Assembly: GCA_902805475.1 (NCBI GenBank)
Contig: CADCSX010000009.1
Span: 1,798,001-1,862,000 of the forward strand
Length of the DNA: 64,000 bases
From: Entonaema liquescens
Lineage: Eukaryota > Ascomycota > Sordariomycetes > Xylariales > Xylariaceae
Reading direction: 5' to 3'
Below are positions 22,059 to 33,164 of the stretch, piece by piece (positions within the stretch are counted from its first letter, which is position 1; every line of letters starts with the position of its first letter). The notes under the pieces were generated by a model. That model did not search any database, was not told the DNA's origin, and worked only from the letters and a program-made list of their open reading frames with translations. The position numbers and the translations under genes were made by a program.

Positions 22059-23097
22059 TTACAACATCCCAGCGATAACCAAAATCGCACCCAACGCAAC
22101 CCCCATCATCCCCGTAACAATCGACCCCTCGGCCCCCGTCCCCATCCTCCCCGCCGCCGCCCCGGCGCTCTCCGTCGCCTCCGTCGCCGTCGGCGTGCTC
22201 AGCGTCGTAGACGTAGTCAGCGTGCCGCTCACCGCCAGCGCCACAGCCGCGAGCCCCGTCCCCGTGGTCGTCGCGCCCGCGGTATCCGTCGTGGTGAACG
22301 TCACCGTCTCCGTGGTCGTCGGGCCCCAGCTCCACCCCGACCCCCAACCGACCCAGCCGTTGAACCCGCCCAGCCCGTTCCACCCGCACCCCGGCCCGAC
22401 GAACCACGGCGACCCGTCGAACGCGCACCCCGTCACCGTCGCCACGCCCCCCGTCCACGTCCGCGACGACTCGAAGGCAGACGCCCACTCGCTCCAGTAC
22501 TGCCGGTACGAGTCGACGGCCGACGAGATGGCCGACGCGTTGGGCGGCCCGTTGTTGTTGTTGTTGTTACCGCCGAATGGGCCGCCGAAGGCCTTGGAAC
22601 CGCCCCCCCAACCGCCGGGTGCTGCCCAGGTCACGGGGCCGGCGGAGTAGGTGACTGTGCGGAGGCCGGTGCTGCCGGCGGAGGTGCACTCGGAGAAGCG
22701 GGAGCACAAGGAGCTGGAGAGGGAGGTGTAGGACTCGAAGGCGGTGGAGGAGGAGGATGTGGCGCAGGCGCTGCTGATGCACGAGTTGATGCTGCTGCCG
22801 TGGTCCGCGTCGCAGTACTCGGACTGCGCGGGCCAGTCGCTGGATACGGTGGCGGTGGTGCTTGACCAGGCGGAGGAGAGGCAGGATTGCTTTTAGGGGG
22901 TGGGATTAGTGGATGAGTTGGTATGATAGGCAGGGGAGTGTAAGGTAAGAGGGAGGGATATGTAAGATAGAAGAAGGGAAGGGCGAGAATGAGTAGGAAG
23001 AGAGACAAGAACTCACAGCACAACCCGGGGCTCCTTTCCACCACTGCGCGGAGGCAGCTGTAGGCGCCAAGATGATGGCGACAGTTGAAGTCTTCAT
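22059..23097 (-). CDS. GPI-anchored Gly/Trp-rich cell-surface protein
   Basis: Exons 23097-23017 and 22889-22059 (intron 127 nt, GTGAGT...AAAAG, branch ACTAAT) give 303 residues. The product has a signal peptide (MKTSTVAIILAPTAASA) and a cysteine-containing N-terminal domain: C26, C30, C53, C64, C69, C89 and C95, then WP, YCD and SxCISSAC segments. A Gly/Trp-rich middle with an Asn6 run follows, then a Thr-rich stretch, and finally a hydrophobic tail (VTGMMGVALGAILVIAGML) after small residues, the mark of GPI attachment. The opening PGCAQSC resembles the start of a CFEM domain, but the later cysteine spacing does not fit it, so I do not call CFEM. Role probably at the wall or membrane surface; exact function unknown. 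Confidence 0.75.
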
Positions 23098-25202
23098 CTT
23101 CGTAAGTGGTGGTATGAACGTATATCTCGTATATCTCTGGCCCGTAATAATCTAATTGCTCCCAACTTCATATGCCAAGCAGATGGTATATGCCTCCTCG
23201 AGTACGTACGGTATGTATAAGAAGATGCCAAGCACGTGGAGATACGAGGTGGATTCGAGGGAAAGGCACGTAAGAAAAAACACGAGAGCATATACTTATA
23301 TGCTTCTCTCTCTCCACTCCGGTCAGCCCAGAGCTGGCGTGGCCGAACAAAGACCGGACGGGTCAGCAGTTGAGACTTTTGTGCCATGTATGTCAAGGGC
23401 CGTCACGTAACCAGGACGGGCGAGCCTAACGCCAGGGCTGCGAAGACCGTTCGTCATCGCCCTCGCCTTCGCCTTCCCCTACCCAGCTTGCTTGTTTGCT
23501 GCATACTCTAATTTTCGGGGGCGGTGGGCGCGCATGATCATCCTCTTCTCCTCTTCCAAGAAACGCACTTGCGAACATTGGCTCGGCTATTACATACAAT
23601 TACCTTGGTTTTGGGGTGTGGAGAAGGGAAAAGGAAAGAGAAAAGAAAAAAAATAGGGTTAGGACAACTTCGGGCTGAGTTTAGCAGCAGGAAATGTAAG
23701 CTTCCAGAAGACCTATTCCCTTCCCTGCACCGCTTCGTGCTGGTTGCAGATCCCGTATGCGTGTGTCCAGCCCTGGAAGCCGCGCGTCCACGCAGCAGCA
23801 ACTCGCCGCCAGCGAGGGAAGAAAATAGCACAACGCCTATGTACGACCTTATCCGGGGAAGAGAGCGTGAACGTGGTTGGTAGAGGATCGGCTTAGGATA
23901 TGCCGTCCTACGAGCACTACTACGCAGGTCGCGTAAGCCTGGGCTGGATATAGGTATTAGTTCCAGGTGTAGGAGTCGTAATCGCCTACAGTATATCGCC
24001 GACTTTACCATGAAGATTACCTACTTAGCTCGTCTGTGTCTAAGTTAACTGAATGCAAGGCAACTCGCAGATCGACTTTCCTACACCTAGTTCACATTGT
24101 ATGACGGCATATACATTGTACGATCTTGGATCGAACGTAGTCACATTCGATCACTCACTCTCATCTACCCGAAACTGGGTGGCTGAGTACTATTAAGCTT
24201 CGTCAGTGATGCATGCAAGGCTAAGTTATCTCTTCTGAATGGAGGTTTGTTTGCGTTTGCGCGGGGTTAAGCATTGGGGACGTCCGAGGGCGAGCTTGGT
24301 GAAGCATATTTGTAACCAATCAGCGCTGGCCTCGCTGGCATTGTAGTCCTCAAACGGGTAAGTCTGACAGATTTCCGGTCCCGAAAGCACGAGGGTTTCC
24401 TTGACTTACCGCTCTGTTGTGCTCTCAGCTCTCTACTAATTCCCGTCCTTAGCATTAAAGGTTCGGATATTCCTAAATATAGACAATATTTAACCTTATC
24501 TATTACGTGACGAACGTTTTTTTTCTTTCTTTTAGAGCTTGAGTTGAAATACATTCGCAAAGAGTATTGTAGAATCGAACTTACACATACGTGGAAGCAA
24601 AGCTTTCTTCATCATTATAGAAAGCCTACGATATCCGTATCAAAAAAACTGACGTGTAAACTGTCGATCATCTTCGATATTTCCGAGATCTCAATATTGA
24701 GGACGTAAGCATATGCTCATCAGGACAGCCAGTTTGACAAGGCAATGAAGATGGTACATGGTAGGCTACACCTGAGGCTGAAACAAAAAAAAAACAGTCT
24801 ATTGCGACACTGTTGTACACGACTGGTGCTACTCCCTTCCCTCTCGGCGTCAGAGCCCTATGAATTCCCTCGGAACAACCGTGCCGACATTAGACGCGTA
24901 ATGCCCTCCATTAAGCCCCTAAATAGAACTCCTAATACAATATGCACAAGACCCGAAAACGCCCTTCTTCAATCAATAGCCAGCTCTTCGAGGAGCCACT
25001 TACCGAAGAAAAAAAAACAAGAACAAAGAAAATGTGGCACAAACCACGTTATCGTGTGACAACATCTTGGGTATTGTCTAAAAACAACCCATCACCGTCG
25101 AATCATATGAATATCGCGTGGCGGCGAAGAACAAAAAAAGAACCGTTAAGCTTAAACGAGGTGGGGTCACCGCCTCTTGAATTTAGACAGCGGACGCCTA
25201 CC
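23098..25202. other. Intergenic spacer, no gene seen
   Basis: About 2.1 kb between the start of the GPI protein gene and the end of the Dbf2-type kinase gene, both on the minus strand. Reading frames are short and unrelated to any family. The first few hundred bases must hold the GPI-gene promoter; the last part holds the kinase 3' UTR. Several A/T runs, no long repeat. Confidence 0.5.
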
Positions 25203-27291
25203 CTAGAGCATCGTTCCAAACGTCTCGTCAGTCTGGATCCGCTTCCGTGGGCTGCCATCCTCCGTGGCAGGTTTGCGATGACGGAACGTAAACCCAACGA
25301 AGAGGCCCTTGCTCATCTGCTCTTCTCGATCGGCCATGCTTTCAAGAGCCTGTTGTTTGTCATGGACTTCTTTATACTTGGCCATATCAGCTTCGTTGGT
25401 GAAATCATCAAAGTACCCTGCGTCTGTCTCCGAATCCAGCTCGGGGACAAACGGAGCTTTCGACTCTCTTAGGGTGTTCCAATCTACCTCGGCAAAGTAA
25501 TGATGCTCGAAGATATCCTTAATGTTGGAAAAACGCTTGGATCTCGAATTGATACACCTACAACCAGTTAGCGTTGGTCTCAAGCTAACACTTGCGCAAA
25601 ACTTACGTAGTGATAAAGTTCCAGGTACGGGTACTTAAGAAATAGTTCGGATCCTCCCAGACGGGTCGCTTGAGCACCTCCTTCCAATGCTTCAGATTGT
25701 GCCACGTCTCATCGGCGGTAGAGCCGGCAAAGGGAGGAAATCCAGTGAGAGCTTCGAATAACATGCATCCTAAACTCCAATAGTCGACGGTGTAATCGTA
25801 CTCCTCGCCACGTAGTACCTCCGGAGCCATGTAATCTGGTGATCCTACTATGGATTTCGCATAATTCGTGTCCCTCTCACGCATGGTTTGATAACCTTCT
25901 CGGCGTTCTGCTACGGTTCGTTTGTCCATAGCCTTACCAAATGGTACGTCAGTCTCAGATGCCTTCTCAAGCCTGATACGCATCGAATTAATTTTCGAAG
26001 ATGCAACATTGCCAGCCGCCAGACCAAAATCGGTCAGTTTGACGTGACCCGTGGAATCAATAAGGAAGTTCTCCGGCTTCAAATCTCGATGAATATAGCC
26101 CAACTTGTGAAGCGCATCCACGGAGCAGAACATCTCGGCGATGTAGAAGCGAGCGTGACGGTTGGATAAGACGCCCGTGTTATTGAGGAGCGTTCTGAAG
26201 TCTCCACCAGGTACGTATTCCATGGCAAGGTAAATATTCTTGTCGTCTTGGAACGAGTATAGGAGGCGGACGAGCCACTCGCTATTGGCAGTGGTAAGGA
26301 TATCTCTCTCCGTGAGGACATGGCGGATCTCGTCCAACTTAAAGAGCAGCTTCTTGTTCATGACTTTCAAGGCGCACACCTCCTTGGTATCCTTTTTCTG
26401 GGCCAGGAACACTTGCCCGTAACCTCCTTGACCCACCTGAGTCAAAATTTGGAAATCACCCTGTCGAAGGCGTATACGACGCTTGCGGAGGTTTGCCCGC
26501 TCTCTACCGGTGTACTTCTGCCACAACTGGTTGTACTCTTCTTGATCAGTTTCCGGAGGGGCTGGTACCTCAGCCTTAAAGGCGTTCAGCCGTGACTGTC
26601 TGGAGCCAACATAGGTGAGCAGATCGAAGTAGTAATCCAGGAAGTCTTCAAGTAGTTAGTAGTGTAGGTATAATTAACCGAGCAAGATAATCTTACACAG
26701 TTGGGTGACATTAACCAGACGGCGGACGTTGGGCTTCTTCAGAAGCTCCATCTCTTCGGGGGTAAGACCGCGAGACGTGTTAAATCTCTTGGTCCCCATT
26801 GGCCGATTATCTCGGAGCTGATAGAGCTCTGCGCGTGATATCGCAGCTTGGTTGTGCTGATAGACGGAGTCTCGCACCGGGATTCTAGACGGCGGCGTGT
26901 TCTCCTGTCCCTGCTTCTTCAAAGGCGTTCCCGCGGATTCTCCTGCCTTATGAATTATGCTGTTATCCACAGTGGGGGACGCAGCCGGGAAGTATCCATC
27001 GTCAGCTGGTTGGATGTTGCTTTTGGCTGGCGATAAAGGGCTGGCCCCATTCTGAGGCCTTCCAAGTCTGACTGGGCTATCCAGCGAGACGGGGTTAAGC
27101 TTCAATGCATCGAATGTGCTTGGGAGTTCATTGGCTCCTGGAGGTAATGTTTTCTTGCTCGGGCTACCCTGAGGTGTCGAGACGGGAGTGATGAATGAAT
27201 TCTTGGTCGGTGTTCCTGGAACGTCTGAGACGGGCGACTTGATGTCTTTTGGGCCCGGAGAAGGAAACATGGTGGATAGGAAGCTTGCCAT
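25203..27291 (-). CDS. dbf2: Dbf2/Sid2-type NDR-family serine/threonine kinase
   Basis: Kinase of the septation/mitotic-exit network, acting with a Mob1 coactivator by family knowledge. Exons 27291-26697, 26645-25607 and 25557-25203 encode 662 residues; introns are 51 and 49 nt. A Ser/Pro-rich N-terminus (about 1-195) is followed by the NDR N-lobe extension YFLDYYFDLLTYVG that docks Mob1. The kinase domain starts at about 263 with glycine loop GQGGYG, Lys292, HRDLKPEN (His384, Asp386) and DFG (Asp404). The usual NDR insert separates DFG from the activation segment KSIVGSPDYMAPE. The C-terminal hydrophobic motif is FVGFTF with its phosphorylatable Thr. YDYTVDYWSLGCMLFE and the GFPPF loop are typical of Dbf2/Sid2 rather than Cot1/Orb6. 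I chose the ATG at 27291 (context ACCATGG) over one five codons upstream. Confidence 0.93.
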
Positions 27292-28314
27292 GGTTAAAGG
27301 CACCAATGAAGAAAGTTAAAGCAACTGCTTGTGTTGAGATGTCGAAGATCGACCGAATAAACACGAAGCCCGGGGAGCCAAGGGAGGGGCTTGTCGTGGG
27401 AGCAGTTGATAGAAAGATGAAGATGGATCCAAATTGATAAAATAAAACACCAATTTTCATTCGGGGGATTATGCAAGATGCAAGAAAAAAAAAGATCCAA
27501 ACTCCACGCACTATGGTTGATCACTAACAACCAAATGATGCTTGTTTTTTTCTTTTCTTTCTATTACATGCCGGGTGGAAGAATGAAAGGTGGGATAGCG
27601 TCGCGATTGGGTTGCGATGAGAGGATGGCGGGGTCTTGAATTCTTGGGGAACAATAATAGATCAAGTTATGTATTGTACATTTGAGATATGTAAAGTCAA
27701 CATTGTCACCCCGGCAGCCGCTCTGCCGCTAGAACTTCGAAACACCTAAGCTTTTTGCTGTGCGCACCTGGCTGACCTGGCTGACCTGGCTGACCTGGCT
27801 GACCTGGCTGACCTGGCTGACCTGGATTTGAACCTGGGCAATTGAGATCTCCCTTCCCTTCCCCTCCCCTGCTTAGTGCTCCGTGCTACGGCTGCGTGCT
27901 ACGGTTGGATACCCAGTATGTACGTACCGTATGTAACTAACCTAGAATAGTCCCGACTGCCCTAGCGCTATCCCCTGTTCAATTTCCGTTCCCGCTACGC
28001 CGCCCTGCTGGAATTGCTCTGATTGTCCTGATTGCCCAGGCTATATCTGCTTATCGTCCTATCGTCTAGTTATCGATGGGGAATAGGAATACCGTTTTAA
28101 TTCATAAAATACCACACTGTGCATTGATGTGATGCAATAGCGCTGCACAAGGCTGAAATATCCTGCAAGAACCCATATTTCACAACTACGTACCTACTTC
28201 AATGGCCCCTGTCCCCAACCCGCATTTCCACACGATTCGCCCTGAAGTGCAACGCATTTTCTAACGACAATCGATCCGTTCTAATAGCTGTATATACTTT
28301 GTTGTTTGACTACC
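27292..28314. other. Divergent promoter region between the kinase and WBP11 genes
   Basis: About 1.0 kb shared upstream DNA for two divergent genes. It includes pyrimidine tracts next to the kinase start and the 9-bp minisatellite described separately. No further gene is visible. Confidence 0.55.
27766..27825. repeat. Minisatellite, 9-bp unit ACCTGGCTG, 6.7 copies
   Basis: ACCTGG recurs exactly every nine bases, seven times (27766, 27775, 27784, 27793, 27802, 27811, 27820), joined by CTG. It lies in the shared upstream region of the Dbf2-type kinase and WBP11 genes and is not inside a coding frame. Confidence 0.95.
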
Positions 28315-29191
28315 ATGCCTAAGGAAAAGAATTTCAACCCCGTGCAGGCTCAGCGCAAAGCTGAAAAGGCCAAGGCACTCAAGAAAGGTATTGCCATACC
28401 ATTATGCATTAATGACCGTCGGCAATGTTGAGTACATACTAATAGTTTGACCTATAGGCAAAGCAGAAGCCGCCGCCCGCCGGAACGAGAAACTCGCAAA
28501 GCGAAACCCCGAGAGGATACAAAAACAGATCGACGACCTGAAGAAAATCACCTCTAGCGGCGGAAAACTTACCAAGCACGAAGAATCTGTACTGGAAGGG
28601 TTGGAACGCGACTTGAAAGCGGTTACAAAGGCTAGAGAAGCACTGGGCGATAAGGCGCCGTCTTTCGGCCACAGTGGCGGCTATAGAGGTGACAGCCAAG
28701 GAAACAGTAATGTGCTGGGCAAGCGAAGAAGAGGCGGCGATGATGGCCTAAGCAGTGATAGCGACGTACCGGAAGACGTCAAAAGTATACCTATGCCGCG
28801 AGACACGCCGCCGCCAATTCCGAAGGAGATACTAGATAAATGGTATGCGAAACGCAGGGCAGCACGGAATGCAAACGATACACCGCTAGGCGGCCAAGAA
28901 AAGCAAGCGCCGTCGTCTGCGCCGGTAGAATCCAAGACGGTATATGAAGCGAAGCCGATAGTACGCGATTTGCGTAAGGAAGCTGTTAGCGCATTCGTGC
29001 CTACGGCAGTTCGGATGAAGATGGAAAAGAGCAAAGGCCACGGTGGTCTGATGGAACCTGAAGAGGCAGACCGTTTGGAGAAAGAAGGCTACCTCAAAAC
29101 TACTCTAGCCCAAAATGACGCGTCAGAACTCAGTACGACAACAGGGCCCCAAAAAGTTTCGATGGAGGAAGTGGAAGACGATCAAGATTGA
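28315..29191 (+). CDS. WW-domain-binding protein 11 (WBP11) homologue, splicing factor
   Basis: Nuclear protein of the WBP11 family, which associates with the spliceosome and binds WW-domain proteins through proline-rich motifs. Exons 28315-28387 and 28458-29191 (intron 70 nt, branch ACTAAT) give 268 residues. The N-terminus MPKEKNFNPVQAQRKAEKAK followed by ARRNEKLAKRNPERIQKQI is the hallmark WBP11 domain and spans the splice junction. It continues with a helical GKLTKHEE...LERDLKAV region, an acidic patch, a DTPPPIP motif of the sort that WW domains recognise, then a conserved RDLRKEAVSAFVP-RMK block near the C-terminus. The ATG sits ten bases after a TTGTTTGACT leader. It is divergent from the Dbf2-type kinase gene. 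Confidence 0.88.
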
Positions 29192-29945
29192 GCCTATCGA
29201 AATTCAATAACCATCTAAACTATTCTCGCGGTTGGCCGTTGGAGTTGGAGTCGGACCCATTCCTATTAGTTGGAAGTGCGGCGGTTGCTAGCTGGACACC
29301 ATGGATGCTGATAAAAGTGCAGAGCTTGGTTGTTACGCTTTGGCTAAATCCTAGTATCCCCCTGGCTACCTGCTACCCAGAGGAGGAACGCGCCGTCCCA
29401 TCGTTGCTGGTGCCTGCAGCAGAGACGATTCCTGGTAAGAAAGATAGCTTATCAAAAGGTCTGTTGGTCCTAGATACCTAAGTCTGGAGCGTTGGGTATC
29501 ACTATAGGCCAGGGGTAGACCGGTAGTTAAAGGTTTTGTGGAGGTGATTGGGTCTCTAGCGGATGTGTAGTACGAATTTTCGAGACGTAATCTATATGCA
29601 AAAAAAGCGCGATATCACGTCTTGCACACCTTGTCGCTCGACGACTGGCCAAAGTGGGTTCTGGCGGGGTTAGAAAAGTGCGGTCTGTTGCCTCCGAGGA
29701 CGGATGGTAACCTTGATGTTCCTGGCTTTCGGTCGAGATCGAACGCTAATGTGGATCCAGATAGTCATCGATGTCAAAAATGTGCTAACATCTGGGTCCG
29801 GAACAGTCTATAGCTATTATATAAAAAAGCTGGTAGATATGCCCGACAGAAAGAAAAAAAAAACTATGATTCTTAAGAGTTTTCTAATAACACTTGATAA
29901 TACCAGTCTACCAGTCTTGCCTATATATAAGATAGACTCGGCGCA
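29192..29945. other. Intergenic spacer, no gene seen
   Basis: Spacer of about 750 bp between two plus-strand genes. It would contain the WBP11 3' UTR and the transporter promoter; a TATATATAA element lies at 29923-29931, some 20 bp before the transporter ATG. Nothing else is supported. Confidence 0.5.
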
Positions 29946-31415
29946 ATGGACGATATAGAAAAAGCCGAACATTTCCCACAACAGTCCCCTGTCGCAGAGA
30001 CCCCTAATTCGGCTTACCTTGAAAAGGATCAAGGATACTTTGACGCAGAGCAGAAGCCTGATTTCTTTGCACAGGGCGATGGGCAAGCCGTCGACAAGAC
30101 CAACACTAATACCGGGAGGGAGACGCTCCTCGGGGATGAAACATACCCAGAAGGCGGCTTAGAGGCATGGATTGTCGTCTTTGGATCGTGGTGTGGTCTT
30201 CTTGCCTCCTTGGGGCTGATGAATAGTATTGCAACACTCCAGACGTATGTTGCAACGCATCAGCTCTCCGACTACGATGAGAGTACTGTTGGGTGGATCT
30301 TTTCCATGTATACGGCTTTATGTTTTCTCTGCGGTGTCTATATCGGGCCTCTTTTTGACAAATACGGACCTAGATGGTTGGTTGGGCCGGGTGGTTTAAT
30401 TGTTGTCGCAAGTGTTATGCTGCTCAGCATTTGTACAGGTATGTTCTGTCATCCCCTTGTTTCTTCATCTTACCCCGTGGGGAATACGCTTGCTAACTTT
30501 TCTTCAGAATATTGGCATTTCATGCTCACTTGGGGCATTCTTAATGGAATAGCAACATCATTTCTATTCACTCCATGCCTCACGGCCATTGGGCACTTTT
30601 TCAATGAGCGCCGTGGGTTTGCCTCTGGGCTCGCAAGCACGGGCGGCGGGCTAGGCGGCGTAATCTTCCCACTATTAATGCAAAGTCTCTTCGACCAGGT
30701 GGGATGGGGATGGACAATCCGCATCCTAGGTTTCATTTGCCTTTTCTTACTTACTTTTGCAAGTCTTTTAGTTAAGAGGCGGTTGCCTCCAGCCAAGAAC
30801 GCGAGTCCCCATCCAGACTTTCGTATCCTAAAGGAGAAATCATTTTTGCTCCTTACCATCGCAGTTTTCTTCCTGGAGTTCGGGCTTCTCATTCCACTCG
30901 CCTATATCTCGAGTTACGCACTCGCGAACGGCTTTAGCGAAGATTTTTCCTTCCAGATTCTGCCTATTCTCAATGCTGCGTCGGTGTTTGGGCGTGCATT
31001 GCCCGGCTGGTGGGCGGATAAAATCGGTCCTTTTAACACGAATATGCTCTCTCTTTGCGGTACGATCATTGCTTGTTATGTCGTGTGGTTGCCATTCGGG
31101 CACACGACCCCGGGCCTCGTTATATTTGCCGTTATGTTTGGTTTTTCGACTGGTAACAATATCAGTCTCACTCCAGTCTGCGTGGGAAAGTTATGCCACA
31201 CGCAGCACTATGGTAGATATTATGCTACCTGTTACACTATCGTTTCTATTGCAGTCCTGCTCGGCCTTCCCGTTGCAGGTTCCATCGTCAAGGCTGCCGA
31301 TGGTAATTATTGGGGCCTTATTGTATTTACGGGGCTCACCCAGATTATCTCTGTCGTCGCGATGTACGCGGCCAGGGCGGAGAAAGTGGGATGGGGACTT
31401 TGGGCTAACTTCTAG
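29946..31415 (+). CDS. Monocarboxylate-transporter-like major facilitator (MCT type)
   Basis: Twelve-helix MFS protein of the fungal MCT/SLC16-like group. A charged N-terminal tail is followed by EGGLEAWIVVFGSWCGLL, the family signature before helix 1, then GPLFDKYGPRWLVGPGG (loop 2-3), TPCLTAIGHFFNERRGFASGLASTGGGLGGVIFPLL and the second-half PGWWADKIGPFNTN. The whole span reads as one open frame, but 30439-30507 has every mark of an intron: GTATGT donor, GCTAAC branch and TTCAG acceptor. It is 69 nt long, so splicing keeps the frame and joins SICT to EYWHFMLTWG, as in relatives. Spliced length is 466 residues, unspliced 489. Substrate is unknown; fungal members are annotated for carboxylates, riboflavin or unknown ligands. 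Confidence 0.9.
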   Translation: MDDIEKAEHFPQQSPVAETPNSAYLEKDQGYFDAEQKPDFFAQGDGQAVDKTNTNTGRETLLGDETYPEGGLEAWIVVFGSWCGLLASLGLMNSIATLQTYVATHQLSDYDESTVGWIFSMYTALCFLCGVYIGPLFDKYGPRWLVGPGGLIVVASVMLLSICTGMFCHPLVSSSYPVGNTLANFSSEYWHFMLTWGILNGIATSFLFTPCLTAIGHFFNERRGFASGLASTGGGLGGVIFPLLMQSLFDQVGWGWTIRILGFICLFLLTFASLLVKRRLPPAKNASPHPDFRILKEKSFLLLTIAVFFLEFGLLIPLAYISSYALANGFSEDFSFQILPILNAASVFGRALPGWWADKIGPFNTNMLSLCGTIIACYVVWLPFGHTTPGLVIFAVMFGFSTGNNISLTPVCVGKLCHTQHYGRYYATCYTIVSIAVLLGLPVAGSIVKAADGNYWGLIVFTGLTQIISVVAMYAARAEKVGWGLWANF

Positions 31416-33164
31416 ACATGGTGAATTTAGCTATCTGAGGTTCTCCTTCGCCTCGGATGGTGTGAAAGGGCCAGGTGCCTCAAAATAATTGCTCGGTATC
31501 AGGTATTCGGCCGGGTTGGGAATAAGATTTTGGGGCACGGCACATTCAAAGATAGAGGGGATTCGGAAAATTCATGGGGTTTAAAAGAAATTGGTTAATG
31601 GATATTGTATGTATTTTGGTAGATACTTGGGATTTCCCGTATCTCTTGTCTATACTTAACGCAGCTACGGATGGGGAGCCTCTAAGGGGCAGGTTACAGG
31701 TTAAGGATAGGGTCATTTAGAACACCTAATTAAGAGGTAATCTTAGACAAGCGATCATTAAGTTAGAAAATTAATAATTTTGGATATAGAAAACAATAAG
31801 AGAGGAGAATAAGGCGACAGGGTAAAATCGATGTATTAGGGCTAGTACTTACATGCGAGTGAATGTTGAGTGGAGTATAGGATGGAAAGAACTAGAAGTT
31901 CATATACCCACGTGTGTGTAATCGAAAGGAGGTGATGGATGTGGACCCTATATAAAGTTAGGTAGGTAGTCATGTAATAGGTAATATAATACTTACAATA
32001 GAGTTTAAACATTGCAGCTACTAACAAGATTAATAATAATGTCGTAACTGGGTCATTCTTTCTTTTATAGGCCTATTCTAGACCTTACCATACCCGATCG
32101 CTACCGGATTTGGTAAGCTCAAAGCTTTAGGTATCCAATCTATCTATGTGTATCCTAGCTTGTTTGAAATGCTACCTACTAGATTTTGTATCCAATAGAA
32201 CCTTAGAATTAAAATCTCAATTCTGTTTGATTGAGAAATAAGGTTGAGCCTGGTTAGCGATTAGCGGTAGCACGGCCGAGTCCTAGCGGAGACGCGTAGA
32301 TCTTATCTTATATAAGTACCTAACCTAGAAAAAAGTACCTGAAGAGAAACACAAAAAGAGCTGCAGGGATCTCCGCACCAAACCCCCATTTCCTCTCTCT
32401 TGGGTCTAAAGCTTCGAGGTTGATCTCCCTTCATCCGATGCATAACCCCACAGAACTCACGTCAGCGGCGAAGACAAAAGTTGCTGGTTGATTAACACTT
32501 GTTGACGACCCATACAGCTTGTAATATCTCGTCCAAGCTGAAGGCTTACTGTGTCCTGCATGTTTCATAGCTGCATGATAGCGCACATTTATCTCCGAAA
32601 TACTTATCATTCAGATACGTATTAACAAGCCTTGTTCTCACCAAAAAGCCTCAACCGATTTTGCGGCAATTTCCACACTACCGATAAGACTCATCCCCGC
32701 TGTTTGGCTTCGAGGTTAATCCTATAGTAAGTTTATTTTTATTTGATGGCGATGGCCTTGTAGCTTTATGGGTTCGAAAGTCCAATTCGTAGGCACATGT
32801 AATGCACTCTCAAGATATTTTGTTTTATTTTGCTTCCTATCGAGACAATATCAACCCGGACAAGCGGCCCTCCGCACGGCTGACCCGGAGCCGGGGGCCG
32901 AGGTTTCGGTCTTGCCTCGCCTAAATTCCCCGGAGTGCCGGTGATTACTATCAGTCACGCCATGCCGCGCCAGCTTCGGCAGCACCTACATATCACCATT
33001 GTGTCGCCTGCCCACTAATCAACTCTCATATTTCATTATTCTAATACTAACAACGCATGGTCTTTATGTCCACTCAACATACATATATCCATCCATCTAT
33101 CTATCCACATATCAGTGGTCTGCTGCATTACTCCACCAACATCGATCCTGTCTTCGCTAACACA
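31416..33164. other. Intergenic spacer, no gene seen
   Basis: About 1.75 kb of AT-rich DNA between the transporter and the CAB2 gene, both on the plus strand. No reading frame or RNA gene is convincing. The last 150 bases read through in frame with CAB2 and include further upstream ATGs. Confidence 0.5.

Noticed and set aside
21991..22488. Gly/Asp/Val/Arg-only minus-strand frame of 165 codons
   Set aside because: It overlaps the GPI protein gene in another frame and is the low-complexity shadow of a GC-rich Thr/Gly-coding strand.
27819..27842. tRNA T-arm-like sequence (TTTGAACCTGGG) next to the minisatellite
   Set aside because: The stem around the TTCAAAT loop does not pair, and no acceptor or anticodon arm can be folded around it.
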